Assembly: GCA_000320605.2 (NCBI GenBank)
Contig: KB445799.1
Span: forward strand, 1,281,059-1,345,058
Direction: 5' to 3'
Length of the DNA: 64,000 nucleotides
Source of the DNA: Gelatoporia subvermispora B
Lineage: Eukaryota > Basidiomycota > Agaricomycetes > Polyporales > Gelatoporiaceae
The position numbers and the translations under genes are program-made. Every line of letters starts with the position of its first letter. Within the stretch, counting starts at the first letter, position 1. Positions 34,261-46,749 of the stretch are shown here, piece by piece. The notes below the pieces were generated by a model. It saw only the letters and a list, made by a program, of their open reading frames with translations. It did not search any database and was not told where the DNA came from.

Positions 34261-36709
34261 TTAAACCTTCTCCTCCGCTTCATGCGATCTCTTCTCAATG
34301 TGCTCGTCGGTAGGATGATTCTCCTCTTCTTCTCTAGCGCGAGTCTGTTCAATGAGGTCTTGACGGTTCGCATAGCCCGGAGGAGCCCATGTACGGGACG
34401 TCCAGGGTTTGCAGTTCGGATCGCAGTACATCTTCAGGTTTAATGAGCAACCGTTCGTCATACAGAACGAGAAGTTGTCGCTCACCATGTCGACGCTCTC
34501 GAGTGAGATGTCTGAAGACTCGTAGAGGAAGAACCATACGATGACTGCGCCCGCGAGATTGCACGCGGCGAAGACGAAGCCATATCTGAACTCGATGGAC
34601 TGCACGATAAACGGTGTGAAGAACGCGAGGAGGAAGTTCCAGAGCCAGTTCGACGCCGTCGCAAGCGCAGCCTGTTTCGCACGCGTGCGTGTGGGGAATG
34701 TCTCGCCAATGAGAATCCAGATACCGGGAGCCCACGTCATGGCGTAGCCCAAAATGAAGAGACATGCGGAGACAATCATCACTAGTTCACATGGCACATA
34801 ATTGTCAGAACGAGACAGATCAAGATAGATCAGGACGACATACGCTTTCCGATGTTCTTGTCGGTTGTGGGATCTTTGGCGGTTCCGGCAGCAGCAAAGA
34901 CAAACAACCAAGCCGACTGCCACACACCGCCAATAATCAGAGGCATGCGGCGACCATATCGTTCCATAATGTACATTCCGCCGAACGTGCAGAAGAAGTT
35001 GACCGCGCCCAGAATAATTTGCGTGACGAAGCTGTCGCTGATACCAACCGATTGGAAGACAGTCGCACCATAGTAGAAGAAATAGTTCGCGCCCGTGAGC
35101 TGCTGGAACATCTGCAGTGTCATACCTGCGAAAATGAATGAGCATTCTGCGGCATGTGCAAGGGCTGCGAGAAGACACACCCAAAAGCGTTCGGTACAGC
35201 TGCTTGTTCTCCGGCATGAAGCAATCGATCCATCCAGCCTTGACCTTTTGCTCATATTCTAGCGCGGCACGCATGTCCTCGAGCTCGCGGCGGACCACAA
35301 AGTGCTTCTCGGCCTCATCTTCGGAAATGCCACGCGCGATAGCCATTGCACGGCGTGCATCGTCGACACGACCATGACGTACAAGCCAACGGGGCGACTC
35401 AGGCATGAGCTGAATTCCGACGCCCAGGATCAGCGGCCAGAGGAAGCCGATACCGACGACAATGCGCCATGAGCCAGCGCCGGAAACATCGCGCGTACCG
35501 ATGGAAATACAGTCTAAAGGTGTGTCAGCATTGCGCTCACTACGATGAACGAAACACCTACATGCAACGAGGATACCGAAGGTAATGAACAATTGGTACG
35601 TTGCGGTCAGTGTACCACGGATTTGCGGTGGGGCAGTCTCTGCCTGGTACATCGGCACTGCAGCGGAGAGGGAGCCAACGCCAAGTCCGGAGATCAGTCG
35701 GCCCGCGGCGAACTGTCCCCAGGAGTGTGTTGCTGCGATCTGGATGACCACTCCTACGGCAAAGACAATGCACTCCACGGACATCGCATTTCGTCTACCG
35801 AGGAGGTCGGCCGTTCTGTAAACACACCAATGAGATTGTCAGCAATTGGTCGAACGGCGTTGCCAAGCAGTAGCACATGATGAGATAGCACAAGCCAAAT
35901 GAGGGAAAGTGCATATATACTAGCGCCTCCAAGCTGAGTCGTGAGAGTGCTGCGTCGACCAGGCGCTGTGTTCAACGCGCATCACCATTGGCTTGCACGC
36001 CGGTCCGCGACGGAGGGTAAGAGTGATAATTGGAAACACGGTGAGAGCGAAAATCGACTGTGCGACGACTATTTCGAGATATTATCTCGAAACCGAGCGT
36101 GTATGAACAGCAGGTCTCACGGAGACATGGAGGAAATGTTGCCCGACTGGCTATAGGGTGCCGGAGACCATACGCTTATCTCCTGACACCATCGCCAAAA
36201 AGCGTAACGGAACTCCGGCAACCAATTCCAGTGGCATTTTGTGTGAAAAATCAGACGCGGGGAAAGCCATTCGTGGGTGTGGAAGTAATTCAAGACCCAG
36301 ACGAAGTGAGGTATAATCAAGAACGGATACTCACGGAGCACCGATGAGCGCGCCAATCAACGTGCCGATACTGAGAAGTCCGACGATGAGACCCTCGCGC
36401 ACCTTCGAGAAGGCGCAGGTCGAGGCGACGCCGGCGGTACTACATTCTCCAAAGCGAAGGAGGAAGTCGGGCATGATCAGGATGTCAGAGATTTGTCCTG
36501 TGTCGTACTATACAACGTATACGATGTTAAGCTTCAATGTCGTTGAACAGGATCGTACTTACACCGAAAATGAAGCCGCCCATGGATGCGACGACAGCGA
36601 GCATAATCGCCATCCACCCAATGGGCAGACCTTGTCTATTGCATTTACGACGTTAACGCAAGGCCTAACGCATTATTTTCAAATGTACCCACGCGTAGAA
36701 TAACGCCAT
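34261..36709 (-). CDS. MFS hexose transporter (HXT/sugar porter family), ~546 aa
   Basis: Seven coding exons on the minus strand: 36705-36709, 36563-36635, 36335-36507, 35562-35815, 35181-35513, 34844-35125 and 34261-34781. Together they give 546 residues, the usual size. Landmarks: GWMAIMLAVVASMGGFIFGY; DTGQISD; GRRNAMS; GRLISGLGVG; VPMYQAETAPPQIRG; a PESPRWLVRHGR loop; QQLTGANYFFYYG; ERYGRRMPLI; and PTRTRAKQAALATA...NWLWNF. These are the sugar-porter signatures of a plasma-membrane monosaccharide/H+ symporter. The start is unusual: the only ATG that keeps the frame (36709) gives a 5-nt first coding exon with donor GTTATT; a better-looking donor at 36688 would shift the frame. The intron at 35816-36334 is 519 nt, about ten times its neighbours. 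A T-poor promoter with TTAAAAG lies near 36891. Confidence 0.9.
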
Positions 36710-39700
36710 GTCGTTTGCGCGACTGACTTCGTTAGGGATGATTCGAGTCGTTCAAAGGAAGCGTCGTTGTCGTGACTCGTGAATTCGTGAACAGGCGCGG
36801 GGGGCTCGTGGCCCAGGTGGAGTTGATGTGGGAGGAGATACCAGAGGAAGGGAATGGTATGCAAACCAAATGTAGGACGGCGCTGGTGGGCTTTTAAGTG
36901 CCCCACAGGCGCGGGGCGGACAGACTGTTCTCCGCTCGCACGCGCCCGATCCATATGCCAATGCATCAGTCGAGCAGGGCCAGGTAGGATTTCAGCCTCA
37001 AACGCTCGGAGTACGTCTGAGCCGTATTCTTGCCGTTCGTCACGTTATCTGCATGACCGCCAGGTAAAGCAATTGGGTTACTTCCAACAATGTTCATGTT
37101 CCGGAGTGTGCGTCAGCAACTCACCTGTATGTTGCTGAATACAAGTCCCGGAGAAATTTCAAGTTTGCTATAGCTAAGGGCCGCAGCATGACTCCGTGAG
37201 TGTTACGAGAGAGAATGCTCCCTCGTTGCAAAGCGTCCAGTCACGACTGTTGCAGAGATCTGCAGCTCCCACGCTGGATGTCATGGGACTATAGACCAAG
37301 GGCTAACGGAGACCCCGAGTGACGGTGCACCTAAAGCAGACCTGATTCGGCCGGAAAACGGCACAAGCTGAGAACCCCGGATCCAGATTGCGTTCTCCGG
37401 CAGCGTTTCGTCGGGGCTCGAGCGGGCGCAGACAGGCCGGCCCCGTTCTCGCAGGTCATCGACGCTCTCAGAACGTCCATTCGTCTTCGACTCTCCTCGC
37501 AGGCTCCTGATCCAGTCCTCTTGTTAGACTCTCCTTGCGTCGCGGATCAGGAGAACGCACGTCGGACGCTGGAGCCGCTGCACCTAGCCGCTGCCGATAA
37601 GCCGAATGAGCGTTTGTTTTGTCCCTGCAAGCGCGCGCCTGGCAGCTGGGCGCCATGAGGCTCGCCTCTAAGAGAGTGTGACGTCGAGATGTCCTCAATC
37701 TAACATGTTGCCTTGCCCGATGCTTACCTCCGAAGGATGAGAACGGCGGCCAATCGGTCCGTCAGTATCCACCACCCCCCCCCCCCCCCACTGAGGTCGG
37801 AGTCGTAGGATCCGGATGGTTTCAGCTCTCGACAGTGTACAGGTGGACAATGGTGGAATGTACGTCTCGGAGTCTGGTGACCGTCTGCATTCTTCCTCGC
37901 ACAGGAGCGGAGGTTCGTCGAATCATCTGGAGTCGTTTTTCGCAATGCTCTTGACAGATCATCAGGGTGATATCGATGGGCAACTTGATGCGAATGCATG
38001 CGACCTCAGGGTTGTTAAGATGCACGCCTGCACGCTGCGGATGGCCATGCGTACGTGGGGTGTGACAGCGTGAACCTTGTACCGGAGGTGATTGCGAGGG
38101 CACGTTCATGTCATCCGTAAGCAGTGCTCGTATACTCGGAGCACGCGACTGGGCCAGCGCAGGCCTTAGGATCTAGAGTTCGGGGTACTCTCGCAAGTGC
38201 ACATCTATTTCGTTGACATCGTACTGGTGAAAGCAGCGTCACTGCTCGATCAAGCCTGACCCGCACGGTACGAGGCGAGGAACGCGGCGGCACCTATGTT
38301 TTTTTCCCGCCCACCCGCGTGACCGCGAGAAGTGTCAAACTCACTCCGCGATGCCTCCACCCCAATCCCCAGGCCTAGGTCCCCCGGTGGCCCCTGGACC
38401 CACTTGGTACCTGGCACTGCGTGCGGAAAGTGGAAACTCCTCGATGTGTGCGAGCGATGCAAGGGGGCGGACAATGAACAACCCGGATCTCCCATCGGGA
38501 TGCAAGAGACGGTGGACGCGTATGTGGCTGTATGCGGTCGGGTCCGAGGCGAGTAGCGGAGTGAACAGCCCTGCATGTCGCACGGAATCAAACCTTATTT
38601 CGAACGCTGCTCTCATGGATCTACATACAAGGTTTTCTATGCCTTAACTGCTCTTGTGGAGCTGGGGATCTGGCATTGGTCAGCTGGGGCGCTCGCACGA
38701 GTGAGAAGAGTACGTTCGTTGAACAGGGAAGAGGGACATCGACAGGCATTCTTCGCAAGACAAGGGTTACCGGGGTCGTGAGTGTATATGAAATACAGGC
38801 CTGGAGCAGCCCCGTGGGGCATGTGAGGGGGAATAGAACGCCGCCTGAGACCTACAGACGCACGTGTATATATCAGGCAGAAGTGCATCCGTTGTATGAT
38901 TGATAGATGGCTCAAGCCGTTCTTCGACACGCGGATATGGCTGTCCAGGTGGTCCTGTGAGAGCTGTAGAGCAATTCAATGAGTTGAAGCTAGCTCACCT
39001 TGATTCCTGCATCTCATATGATCCCAGTCCACCACACTACATCTGCATATAACGTAAGTTAGTGAACAAATTGGCACATGTGCATCGGAATTTCTATCAA
39101 TAGAATGTGGCTAGTACGTAGTACTAGGCAAGATCTGGACAGTACTGGACTGTGGATCTCGAGATCTCTGTATCACTTCATAGAACCCCATACTCGAGAA
39201 ACAATGCATATACCATTGAATTACGTATGCAGCGGGAACAGATTCTGAAGGTGCAAAGAAAACAGAGCTCACTCTGGAGGGTAGCGGTCCATTGATGGGA
39301 TGTTCGATTCCTCAACGATTAGCGCGCAACCGGCCAGATCTAGTCTCCCAGCGTCCGGCAATTTGCAATGCAGTGCGCGGAGCTGTTGAATACACCTGTA
39401 TGCGCTCCAACAGTGAGTACCGTGCACCCCTCCCACTGGCCAGTAACAGGGGGCATCGTACTGCAGGTTTGTAGAGTATCATTGCTACTGCAACAGTATT
39501 TCGCGACCAATTCGCGAACTTAGATAAACGGCATCGGAAGGTCGTACTCACGAAGAGCTCTCAAATTACAATGATTTGCCAAGAGGTGTGCACGATACCG
39601 TAATTGTGCCTGAAATGTTGCGGTTCCTCGCACATGAACAAGTCGGTCTATGAAGACGAGATCGTACATTGTACAATCTCGAAATCATAAAATGACTACG

Positions 39701-39826
39701 TGCACAGCGGGGAAATGCAAGTATGCTACAGTTTGTTCTACAACAGTAGAGCGTACACGAGGAACATAAATCAAAAATAATCTATACTGCGATTCCTGAA
39801 CGAAATTCCAATCCTCTGCTTGCCAT
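36710..39826. other. 3.1-kb gene-empty region with a poly-C tract
   Basis: The left ~200 bp should be the transporter promoter and 5' UTR. Beyond that I see only short, motif-free frames on both strands, for example 38341-38616 and 38351-38647, which are mutual shadows in GC-rich DNA. A run of 15 C lies at 37775-37789. No RNA gene or long inverted repeat was noticed. Confidence 0.45.
37775..37789. repeat. Homopolymer of 15 C
   Basis: An uninterrupted C15 run in non-coding DNA. It is the longest homopolymer I noticed in the window and a likely length-variable microsatellite or sequencing weak point. Confidence 0.9.
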
Positions 39827-41385
39827 CTACAGCGCCGGGAGACCGCCCTTCCAGAGCTCAAGCCGCTGCTCCCAGCCGTCCTCCATGATCACCCCATGCG
39901 CGATGTGGTTAGATCTGACGTGGCGCACCATCGCATCGCGCCGCTGAGGATGGCACCGTGCACGGTCACTGTATACGGGGCACCTGTGTTCGACAGCGAG
40001 GTGGCCAGCAATCTTGAGATGCCGCCGCCAGTCGTGGAAAGACATCTTTCCCTCGTGCTCGCAGCCTTCCCACGTGCATTGTAGACCCTTGAGTTGAGAC
40101 TTGGGCGTCCCCGGGGGTAGATGCGTCTCAATATGCTCATCGAATGCATCGAGGTCCCCCCGAAGAAGGGCGTGGGTGCAGTACTTGCCGGTTTCTCTGA
40201 CAAGTAATCGACAGATCACCGTGGCTGGGTCCTGTAGGTACGCTAGAGGCGATTTTCTGGACAGCGAAAGGTATTAGCATGGCAAGCTAAGTGTAAGCGG
40301 TTTGAGACACATACCGCGTGGGCTTTTGCTTCACCTGCTTTGCCATCCCCGCTGGAGGCTTGAGACGGCGGGTGGAAGGCTTCCGGGCCGCCTTCTTGAT
40401 GACGCCGGGGCTCATGTATCCCATCTGTCCGTGCACCTGAGCATGCTCGGTAACGCGCAGACATGCACTGTCCGATGCACCGTCAATATACGGAACCCAC
40501 TTGGGGAAACGAGTGCACTCACGATCCCATGGGCGGTGTAGAAGGCCCTGGTGTGGACGGACCGGACGACGAGGATGCGTCTGAGAGGTTTGGACAGTTC
40601 GAGCTGTCTAACGCCCTCAACGCGGCCACCATTGATCGCGTTGTGCGTCGGGGACCGACCTCCGCCGACTCACTGACGTCGTAAGGCATTGTAGACCTAT
40701 CGATGACCTCAGAGACATCCTGAACGAAAGAGCGAGCGTACACACCTTGACGACTTGGGTGCCCTGTGTGCCCTTGACTTGCCCTTTCTGTTGTAGTAGA
40801 TCGATATGAGACAATATCGATGCCATGATGTGAAGTACACACTGTTGCCTCCCATTGGTCGAGGACGAAGTCGGCCGCGTCCCAATTGTCATCAGGGGAT
40901 TGATGCAGTCAAACGCTCTGTGTACCATGCGTCAATGCAAAACCAAGGCGATGGAACTGAGAGACGTACTGAGCCACACTGTGGAAGGTCTGTCTGTGTC
41001 ATGTGTGAGACATATCAGTGATTTGAGGGCAAAATATCTGTAGAGTGCCACAAACTACATACCGACTCGTCGACGAGACTGGGCCTGATGTCAAGGCCTG
41101 GTAAGTATCCCTGGCGTTACTGGAGGGTACCAATCAGCGATTGTTCTGTATAAATTATCGAGAGACTCATTACCTGTAGGTGTGCGGTCCCCAGCGTGCA
41201 TCAGGCCCCTGCGATGGGTCTGACGGGCCCGGCTCACTGTGGTGGGTGAAGTCCGAGAAAGGGGCCGTGTTCTCCAGCTGAATCGGCTGGAACAATGGAA
41301 GGGCGGACAGGCTTGTGGAGGGCGTTGCCCAGTCCGGCTTAGGTGATGGTGAGTGGGCGAATGCAAGAAATCCAGAATAAGACAT
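39827..41385 (-). CDS. Cys/His-finger protein, copy C
   Basis: The 3' part is firm: exons 40744-40826, 40523-40696, 40315-40467 and 39827-40256 join in frame for 279 residues from MASILSHIDLLQQKG. A further exon at 41174-41385 (MSYSGFLAFAHSPSPKPDW...) ends in a good donor and probably starts the protein, but the link between 41174 and 40826 was not resolved. N-terminal half: Ser/Pro-rich (SSSSGPSTPGPSTPP), then basic (KKAARKPSTRRLKPP). C-terminal half: C-x10-C-x14-H-x3-H (CRLLVRETGKYC...HIETH), C-x4-C-x13-H-x5-H (CTWEGC...WRRHLKIAGH), C-x8-C-x10-H-x4-H (CPVYSDRARC...RHVRSNH) and an end of GWEQRLELWKGG. All zinc-ligand positions are present. Function is unknown; a nuclear nucleic-acid-binding role is inference. 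Confidence 0.72.
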
Positions 41386-43647
41386 TTTTGGGAGTAAGAC
41401 CAGCAGATACGAGTGGTCGAAATTTCTTTTGCTGGCTTGTTGCGTCTGGAGAATACGAGATGGAGAAAAGCAATGCACAGAACTCGATGCGGGGCTGAGC
41501 TCGTTGAGGAGGAGACATCGTTGGCGCGGCTCATTTATACGCAAATAAGCCGCAGATGAGAACGAGCTCTGATGCAGGCTGAGCGTCAACGGGTGATTGC
41601 TTTTCGCCAAGAGGCAATCCGGAGGCAATCCCTGTGTGGGTCCGCCTTTGTTCAAGCCAAACAAATGCCTGAAATGTCAAGAGTCGGGAGTCAGTGAGAG
41701 TCCGCAACAGGGGATTTGATAACACCAGTCCAAATTGGGGGCTCACCTTGAATCGGGGACGGAGGAACATATGTTGCGCACCGTTATCACGGTCCAGCCG
41801 CTGGTTCCCGAGCCACCGACAGCACGGGACATTACAAGCGAGTCATAGGCGAGGGTCACGTTCACCGATGTCCACAATGCCGTTCGCTGCCGGGCACGTT
41901 GAGCACATGGGGCCGGGAACAAAGAGAGACAAAGTCCCGCTGTCAGACCATACAGATACAAATAGGTAGGCCCCGTCCCGAGACTTGCCTGGAGAGGTAG
42001 GTCTTCATGCGTTATAACCGAGGGCGCGGGAACGTCGGGCGGCGCGGTGTGGCACAGACCAGTGGCGTGCGTTGCTCTTTCCGCAACCCGGCTCACGCCC
42101 ATCAGAAAAGATATGCGAGACAGCGTTCACAACTCACCTATAGATTGCTCTCTCGACGTTCTAAACACATCTGAGTCGCTTACGACGAGCGCGAGATTAT
42201 CAGCTACTAACGCGCTTCGCCGCTTCCGTGGTCAATGCTGAGGGACCGACTAGCAACCACATTGGCACGATATCTCTGAAGAGCGATGGCGAGAAATCAC
42301 TGTTATGAACAGAGGCCGCTTGACTCGAGTCACGTTTGGGTACGATTCTCACTGGCAGAGCACACGATAGTGCGATGGTGCGTATCGCCTTGACTCATCC
42401 GCACTTCCTGCAAAAATATCGCGTGACGCTCATAGAGGTTTCATCATGACCATGGCAAGACTTCTTCCGCAGTGCTTGAGCATGTGTCGCAGCTCTCAAT
42501 AGAGAAGATGCTGCTTACCGACGAGCAGAGTCTTAGGTGGCACTTTATTGAGGCCGCAGGAGGATAAGTACGCATCATCTAATCTGTAGGATGTGCTCCC
42601 CACTCACCGAGGACTTCAGAGCTTTCGAACATAGTCTATAAACTATGAATGCGGCACCAGCAAGCTATAGGTGGAATACCCATATCTAACTCTGCATATC
42701 TCAAGATAGAGCGCCATCTTGATTCTTCATGGCACGACTGAGCAATACGAATGACGCCGATATATGCAAATTCAGCCTCGAAACCTGCTGCATGCAGTCG
42801 AGCCAGTTTCCCATGAGCGTTCATAAGCAATCCGCCCCAGAATTTGTCGCCGCACGGGTAACGCCCAAGTATGAGGTAGGTGGATCAGGTTCCGGGCAGG
42901 TCAGATATCTGGAATCCCAGTTGATCAAAGTGAATATACTCCGACAGGAACAAAACAAGGTGATGAACATCTATTCTAGTCGCGATCCGTGGGTTTGGGT
43001 CAACTCGAACGCCAGTTGCGTAACCTCGCAAGTTGCCGCCCAAACGCCGAACAACGGCGGCGAGACGCCAATCATTGCCGAGTGCGCTGGTGGGATTGAG
43101 AGCCTTCCCTGTACCTCCACCAGTCATGACGTCGGGCTCGCAACCACTTGACTCGCCTGCCAAGATGTAGTCACAGCTGTCAGAAAGACTGAATACTCTC
43201 GATTTGAACTCTCATGTCTAAGTCTGCTACATCTCAGGACTATTTGTTTTGGCTCGGGGCTGTTCAGGTGTTGGATCGACTCAGATATGTGCTCTCACGA
43301 GCATGCGAGCATATTTGAGTTCGACGCACATCAGTTTTGAGGATATGACACCATTCCTCGGTAAGTCGTATACGAGAGCGCCGAAGCACTGACTGCAATG
43401 GCAGAGCCCAAATGCTCGCTCATATTACTATTATCTCTATGTAGTCCAGTCCAGATGTTGTATGAGCATGTGCGATGATCTTCCATTCTGGTATGACGTC
43501 CTGTCAGAGAAGGAATGGTAGATGCTCACGTTAGACACGTTGCAGGCGCGTCTGCAGCCCGGCTTACCGGGTGGTAAGTTCTGCGTTCTTCCTCTAATCA
43601 TCCCTGACTCTGACCGCAGACGTTGCCAGGTAGCTTCCCTACTTGTC
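41386..43647. other. Intergenic, no supportable gene
   Basis: Contains frames at 41743-42102 (-), 42729-43151 (+) and 42885-43163 (-) with no recognisable motif or splice-consistent extension. The right end includes upstream in-frame sequence of the DUF6535 copy 2 (open from 43522). Confidence 0.4.
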
Positions 43648-46038
43648 ATGGACTTGCTTCATGAGAAGAGTATCAAACAATGCACATGCGAAGCATGCCG
43701 AGAGGGCCTGAAAGGGAAATCGTCTGATCCGAGCGTTCAAGGGTGGGCTCAGCTCAGACATACCGGTTATGGATTCGCTGATACTAATCACGAGCTTAAA
43801 TCCAGGTATTTCGAGGATTATGATACTACTCACCATGCCCAATTCGGACCCGGAGCTCGAAACAAGCTCCGTGAGCCATCGCCCTCGCGATGTCATTGTG
43901 AATGCGAGATGGACCGAGAAAATCGCCCCCCTGTACGTGAAGGGTGGTGCGATCTCGCTGAGAAATTACACCAGCATGACGAAGCAATGGCGAAGTGTTG
44001 GAAAGAGGACATAGACTCTCTACTTGTCTTCGTACGTCGATATCCGACTGCAGATTGCCAGCGCGTGTTCAGGTTTAACTCATAGGCTGGCCTTTTCTCC
44101 GCAATCCTGACCGCATTCAATGTCGACCTGTATAAATCGCTGAAGCCTGACTCTGACTTGAGTTCAGGCACGGAAGCTCTACTGCGTCAGGTCGCCTTAC
44201 TCAACAACGGATCTCCGGCGGTCATATTGATTACTTCCACCAATACCTCCTCAATGCGTCCATCTACCTCATCTGTATGGATCAATGGATTGTGGTTCAC
44301 AGCACTCGTACTCTCTTTATCCTCAGCCTTCATAGGCCTTGTGGCGCGGCAATGGATCAATCAATTCAGCAGCCCAACCTCGGCTAATGGAAAGCGTAGC
44401 GTGTACATGCACTGCTTGCGGTGGGACAAGGGCATCATCGCGTGGCATGTCCCCACCATTCTAGCCATGCTCCCGATTCTTCTGCAACTCTCTGTCGCCC
44501 TCTTTCTCGCTGGCCTTCTCGTCCTAATCTGGACATTGAACGAGACTATTGCCATCGTCATGACAGCGCTCGTCAGCATCCTTGCGGTATTCTGGGCGAT
44601 CAGTATCATCGCTCCTGTCTTCAACTCATACTGCCCATACAAATCCCCGCAGTGTCTCATCTTCCGCCGCATCATGCTCTCAACCTCTCGGTGGATTGGG
44701 ACCATGGCATGCAGAATGTTCCTGTACGTGCTCATCGGCTCTGACATCGACTTCGGGCCTCTGGAAATTCCGGGCATCAGCACTACGAGACGCTGGAGCA
44801 TCCATCTGCGACGACTGTTTTCGAAATACATCCGAGCCATCTTGCAGATACCTCACAAGGATTGGGCGTCCTTGGAGGGCTCCCTGCTTTGTGCTATTGA
44901 AGGCAACCGCCACAGAAACAAGAACATGGATGAAATCAAAGACAAGGCCCTTGCGTACAGTCACGAGGTCCTCATGGACGACGAATTGCTCAATGACGTC
45001 ATATTAGATGGCCTTGTCGCTCGTAAGGAAGTCGCGAATACGGAGGAGAGAACCCAGCTCATCCTGAGACGACTTCGTGCGATATTCGAGAGCAAGAAGC
45101 CTTTGTCCCTGGCCATTCGGGAGTCACTCGTGAAGGAAGCATATGAGGTCCTCAAGGGATGCCCCTTATCGCAGTTACTCGGTGATAGTCAGGAAGAAAT
45201 TTGGGCCATCATATGCCATATCGAATCCTCAGGGGAGAAAGCAGTTTCATCATTACTGCGCCATTTTTCTCAACTACAGTATGACAATGACGCGCAAAGC
45301 AACGACCTTGTGTTGCGATTCATCAAGGCATCACGAAGCGCCGACTCGTCACTGATAGCCAGGCCGATCTGGATCGAAACCATCGAGGCTGGGAAATGCC
45401 CCGCTACTTTGAGTGATGTGGATCCAGGATGTGGGTATCGTTCAGTGAGATTTGAGAACGACTGCTAACGTATCAATGCTATTACCGCAGACCTGGCTTA
45501 CGTGATCTCCAGTGTCGTGGCCAACTTCGTACCACCCACGGTACTCCCATCTGCAGTGGCCAGCAACGCTGTGGCGCTGCATGCTAGAATCACAGGGTTA
45601 AACTTTGCCATGCGAGCGACCTCAATATGGAACTCACCGCTCCAGTTCTCGCTTTGGCCAGTCCGTACAGTGTTTGGGGTCCTCCAATTCATCGCGGAAC
45701 GAAAGGGGCATCTGTTCTGGATTGAACGGATGATATACTTGTTCGACGACGACTTTCCGACTTACATACAAGCCCATGCCCTTGCAGTGTATCTCGCATA
45801 CGCTCTTCCGCGGCAGTATGTCCGCGAGCATCTACTGGAGGAGGTCAGAAAGCTCTGCGAGCACCTCGATATCCTTCAGAGACAGGCAGGATCGAATATG
45901 TGGTATCTGGCTTTTATGTCGTGCAAATCAGCAGAAGATTTGCTTCGTAGCTTGGACGCAGAAGCTGGCGGACCTGCGGACCCGGGTAAGGAGGGCGCAA
46001 ATCTGGCGGGGGCAGGACAGGGAGGGGCAGATGCATAG
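43648..46038 (+). CDS. DUF6535 membrane protein, copy 2 (intact), ~758 aa
   Basis: Three exons (43648-44031, 44086-45430, 45491-46038) with introns of 54 and 60 nt at the same positions as in copy 1. The N-terminus is Cys-containing (CTCEACREG, RCHCECEMD). Exon 1 ends WKEDIDSLLVF and exon 2 resumes AGLFSAILTAFNVDLY. Then come SSVWINGLWFTALVLSLSSA, ARQWINQF, CLRWDKG and the membrane pair LLQLSVALFLAGLLVLIW / ALVSILAVFWAISIIAPVF. CPYKSPQ marks the end of the DUF6535 domain, followed by ~450 mostly soluble residues with charged helices. The frame is also open back to 43522, so an upstream start is possible; ATG 43648 gives a length like the other copies. Function of the family is unknown. Membrane topology of about four helices is inferred from hydrophobicity. 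Confidence 0.85.
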
Positions 46039-46749
46039 ATTTGATTAGGCGCAATGTTAATCTTCAAATCATCTTCTGTACCGAAACACTGCCGGGATAC
46101 TCAAGATACAACCTTATCGGCAATCCTACATATATATGCCACGAGTTCCGCATCGTTCAGAATTGCAAAAATCACGTTATTGTGTGATGAAACGCGATGA
46201 TCATATCAACGAGAGAACTACCAATACAACGGTGAATCAGACTCCTGACATTCTGGACCACTTTTGATCTATAATACCAAGTAGACAGCCGAGATTTCTC
46301 AACCAATCTCTGCTATCAATGATCACCAGGAGAGCGGAATCATGTAAGCTGCGAGCCGTCCATCAATTCGCGAGGCAGTGAAGAGGGGATGCGACCTGCC
46401 GGATCGAGGCTCGAGATGCCATAGCCTTGCGCCCCTGACGCGTGTTGAGCAGACTAGCAGAGTGTCTGCGCAATGCTCTAGCCTAGAACGGCGGTCGCGA
46501 TCAGCTGTATAAATGCAGCGTTGGACAGTCCGACTCACGACTCACCCTTCCGACCTCAGCAGCGTGGTGACACGCTCAACAGGACCCAGCGCGAAGGTCT
46601 TCCCGTTCAACATCAACATTAATGCTAAAGGTAATAATGTATCGCATGCGCCTGCGGAGCGGCCCATAGCGGCGGTGAGAACGCCCATTCCACGCACGCT
46701 ACGCCGATAGCTTCAACTTCGTCAATGTCGTAGGCCAAAAAGTCTGCCA
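46039..46749. other. Intergenic with a TATA-like element
   Basis: 3' flank of DUF6535 copy 2. TGTATAAATGC at about 46505-46515 is a TATA-like element on the + strand and may serve the small gene at 46750, leaving a ~200-nt 5' UTR that could itself be spliced. Nothing else is evident. Confidence 0.4.

Noticed and set aside
37775..37789. Poly-C run as a regulatory or quadruplex element
   Set aside because: A single homopolymer in gene-empty DNA without spaced repeats; more likely a slippage tract or sequencing weak spot.
41743..43163. Long open frames 41743-42102 (-), 42729-43151 (+) and 42885-43163 (-)
   Set aside because: No recognisable motif, no splice continuity and mutual overlap on opposite strands.
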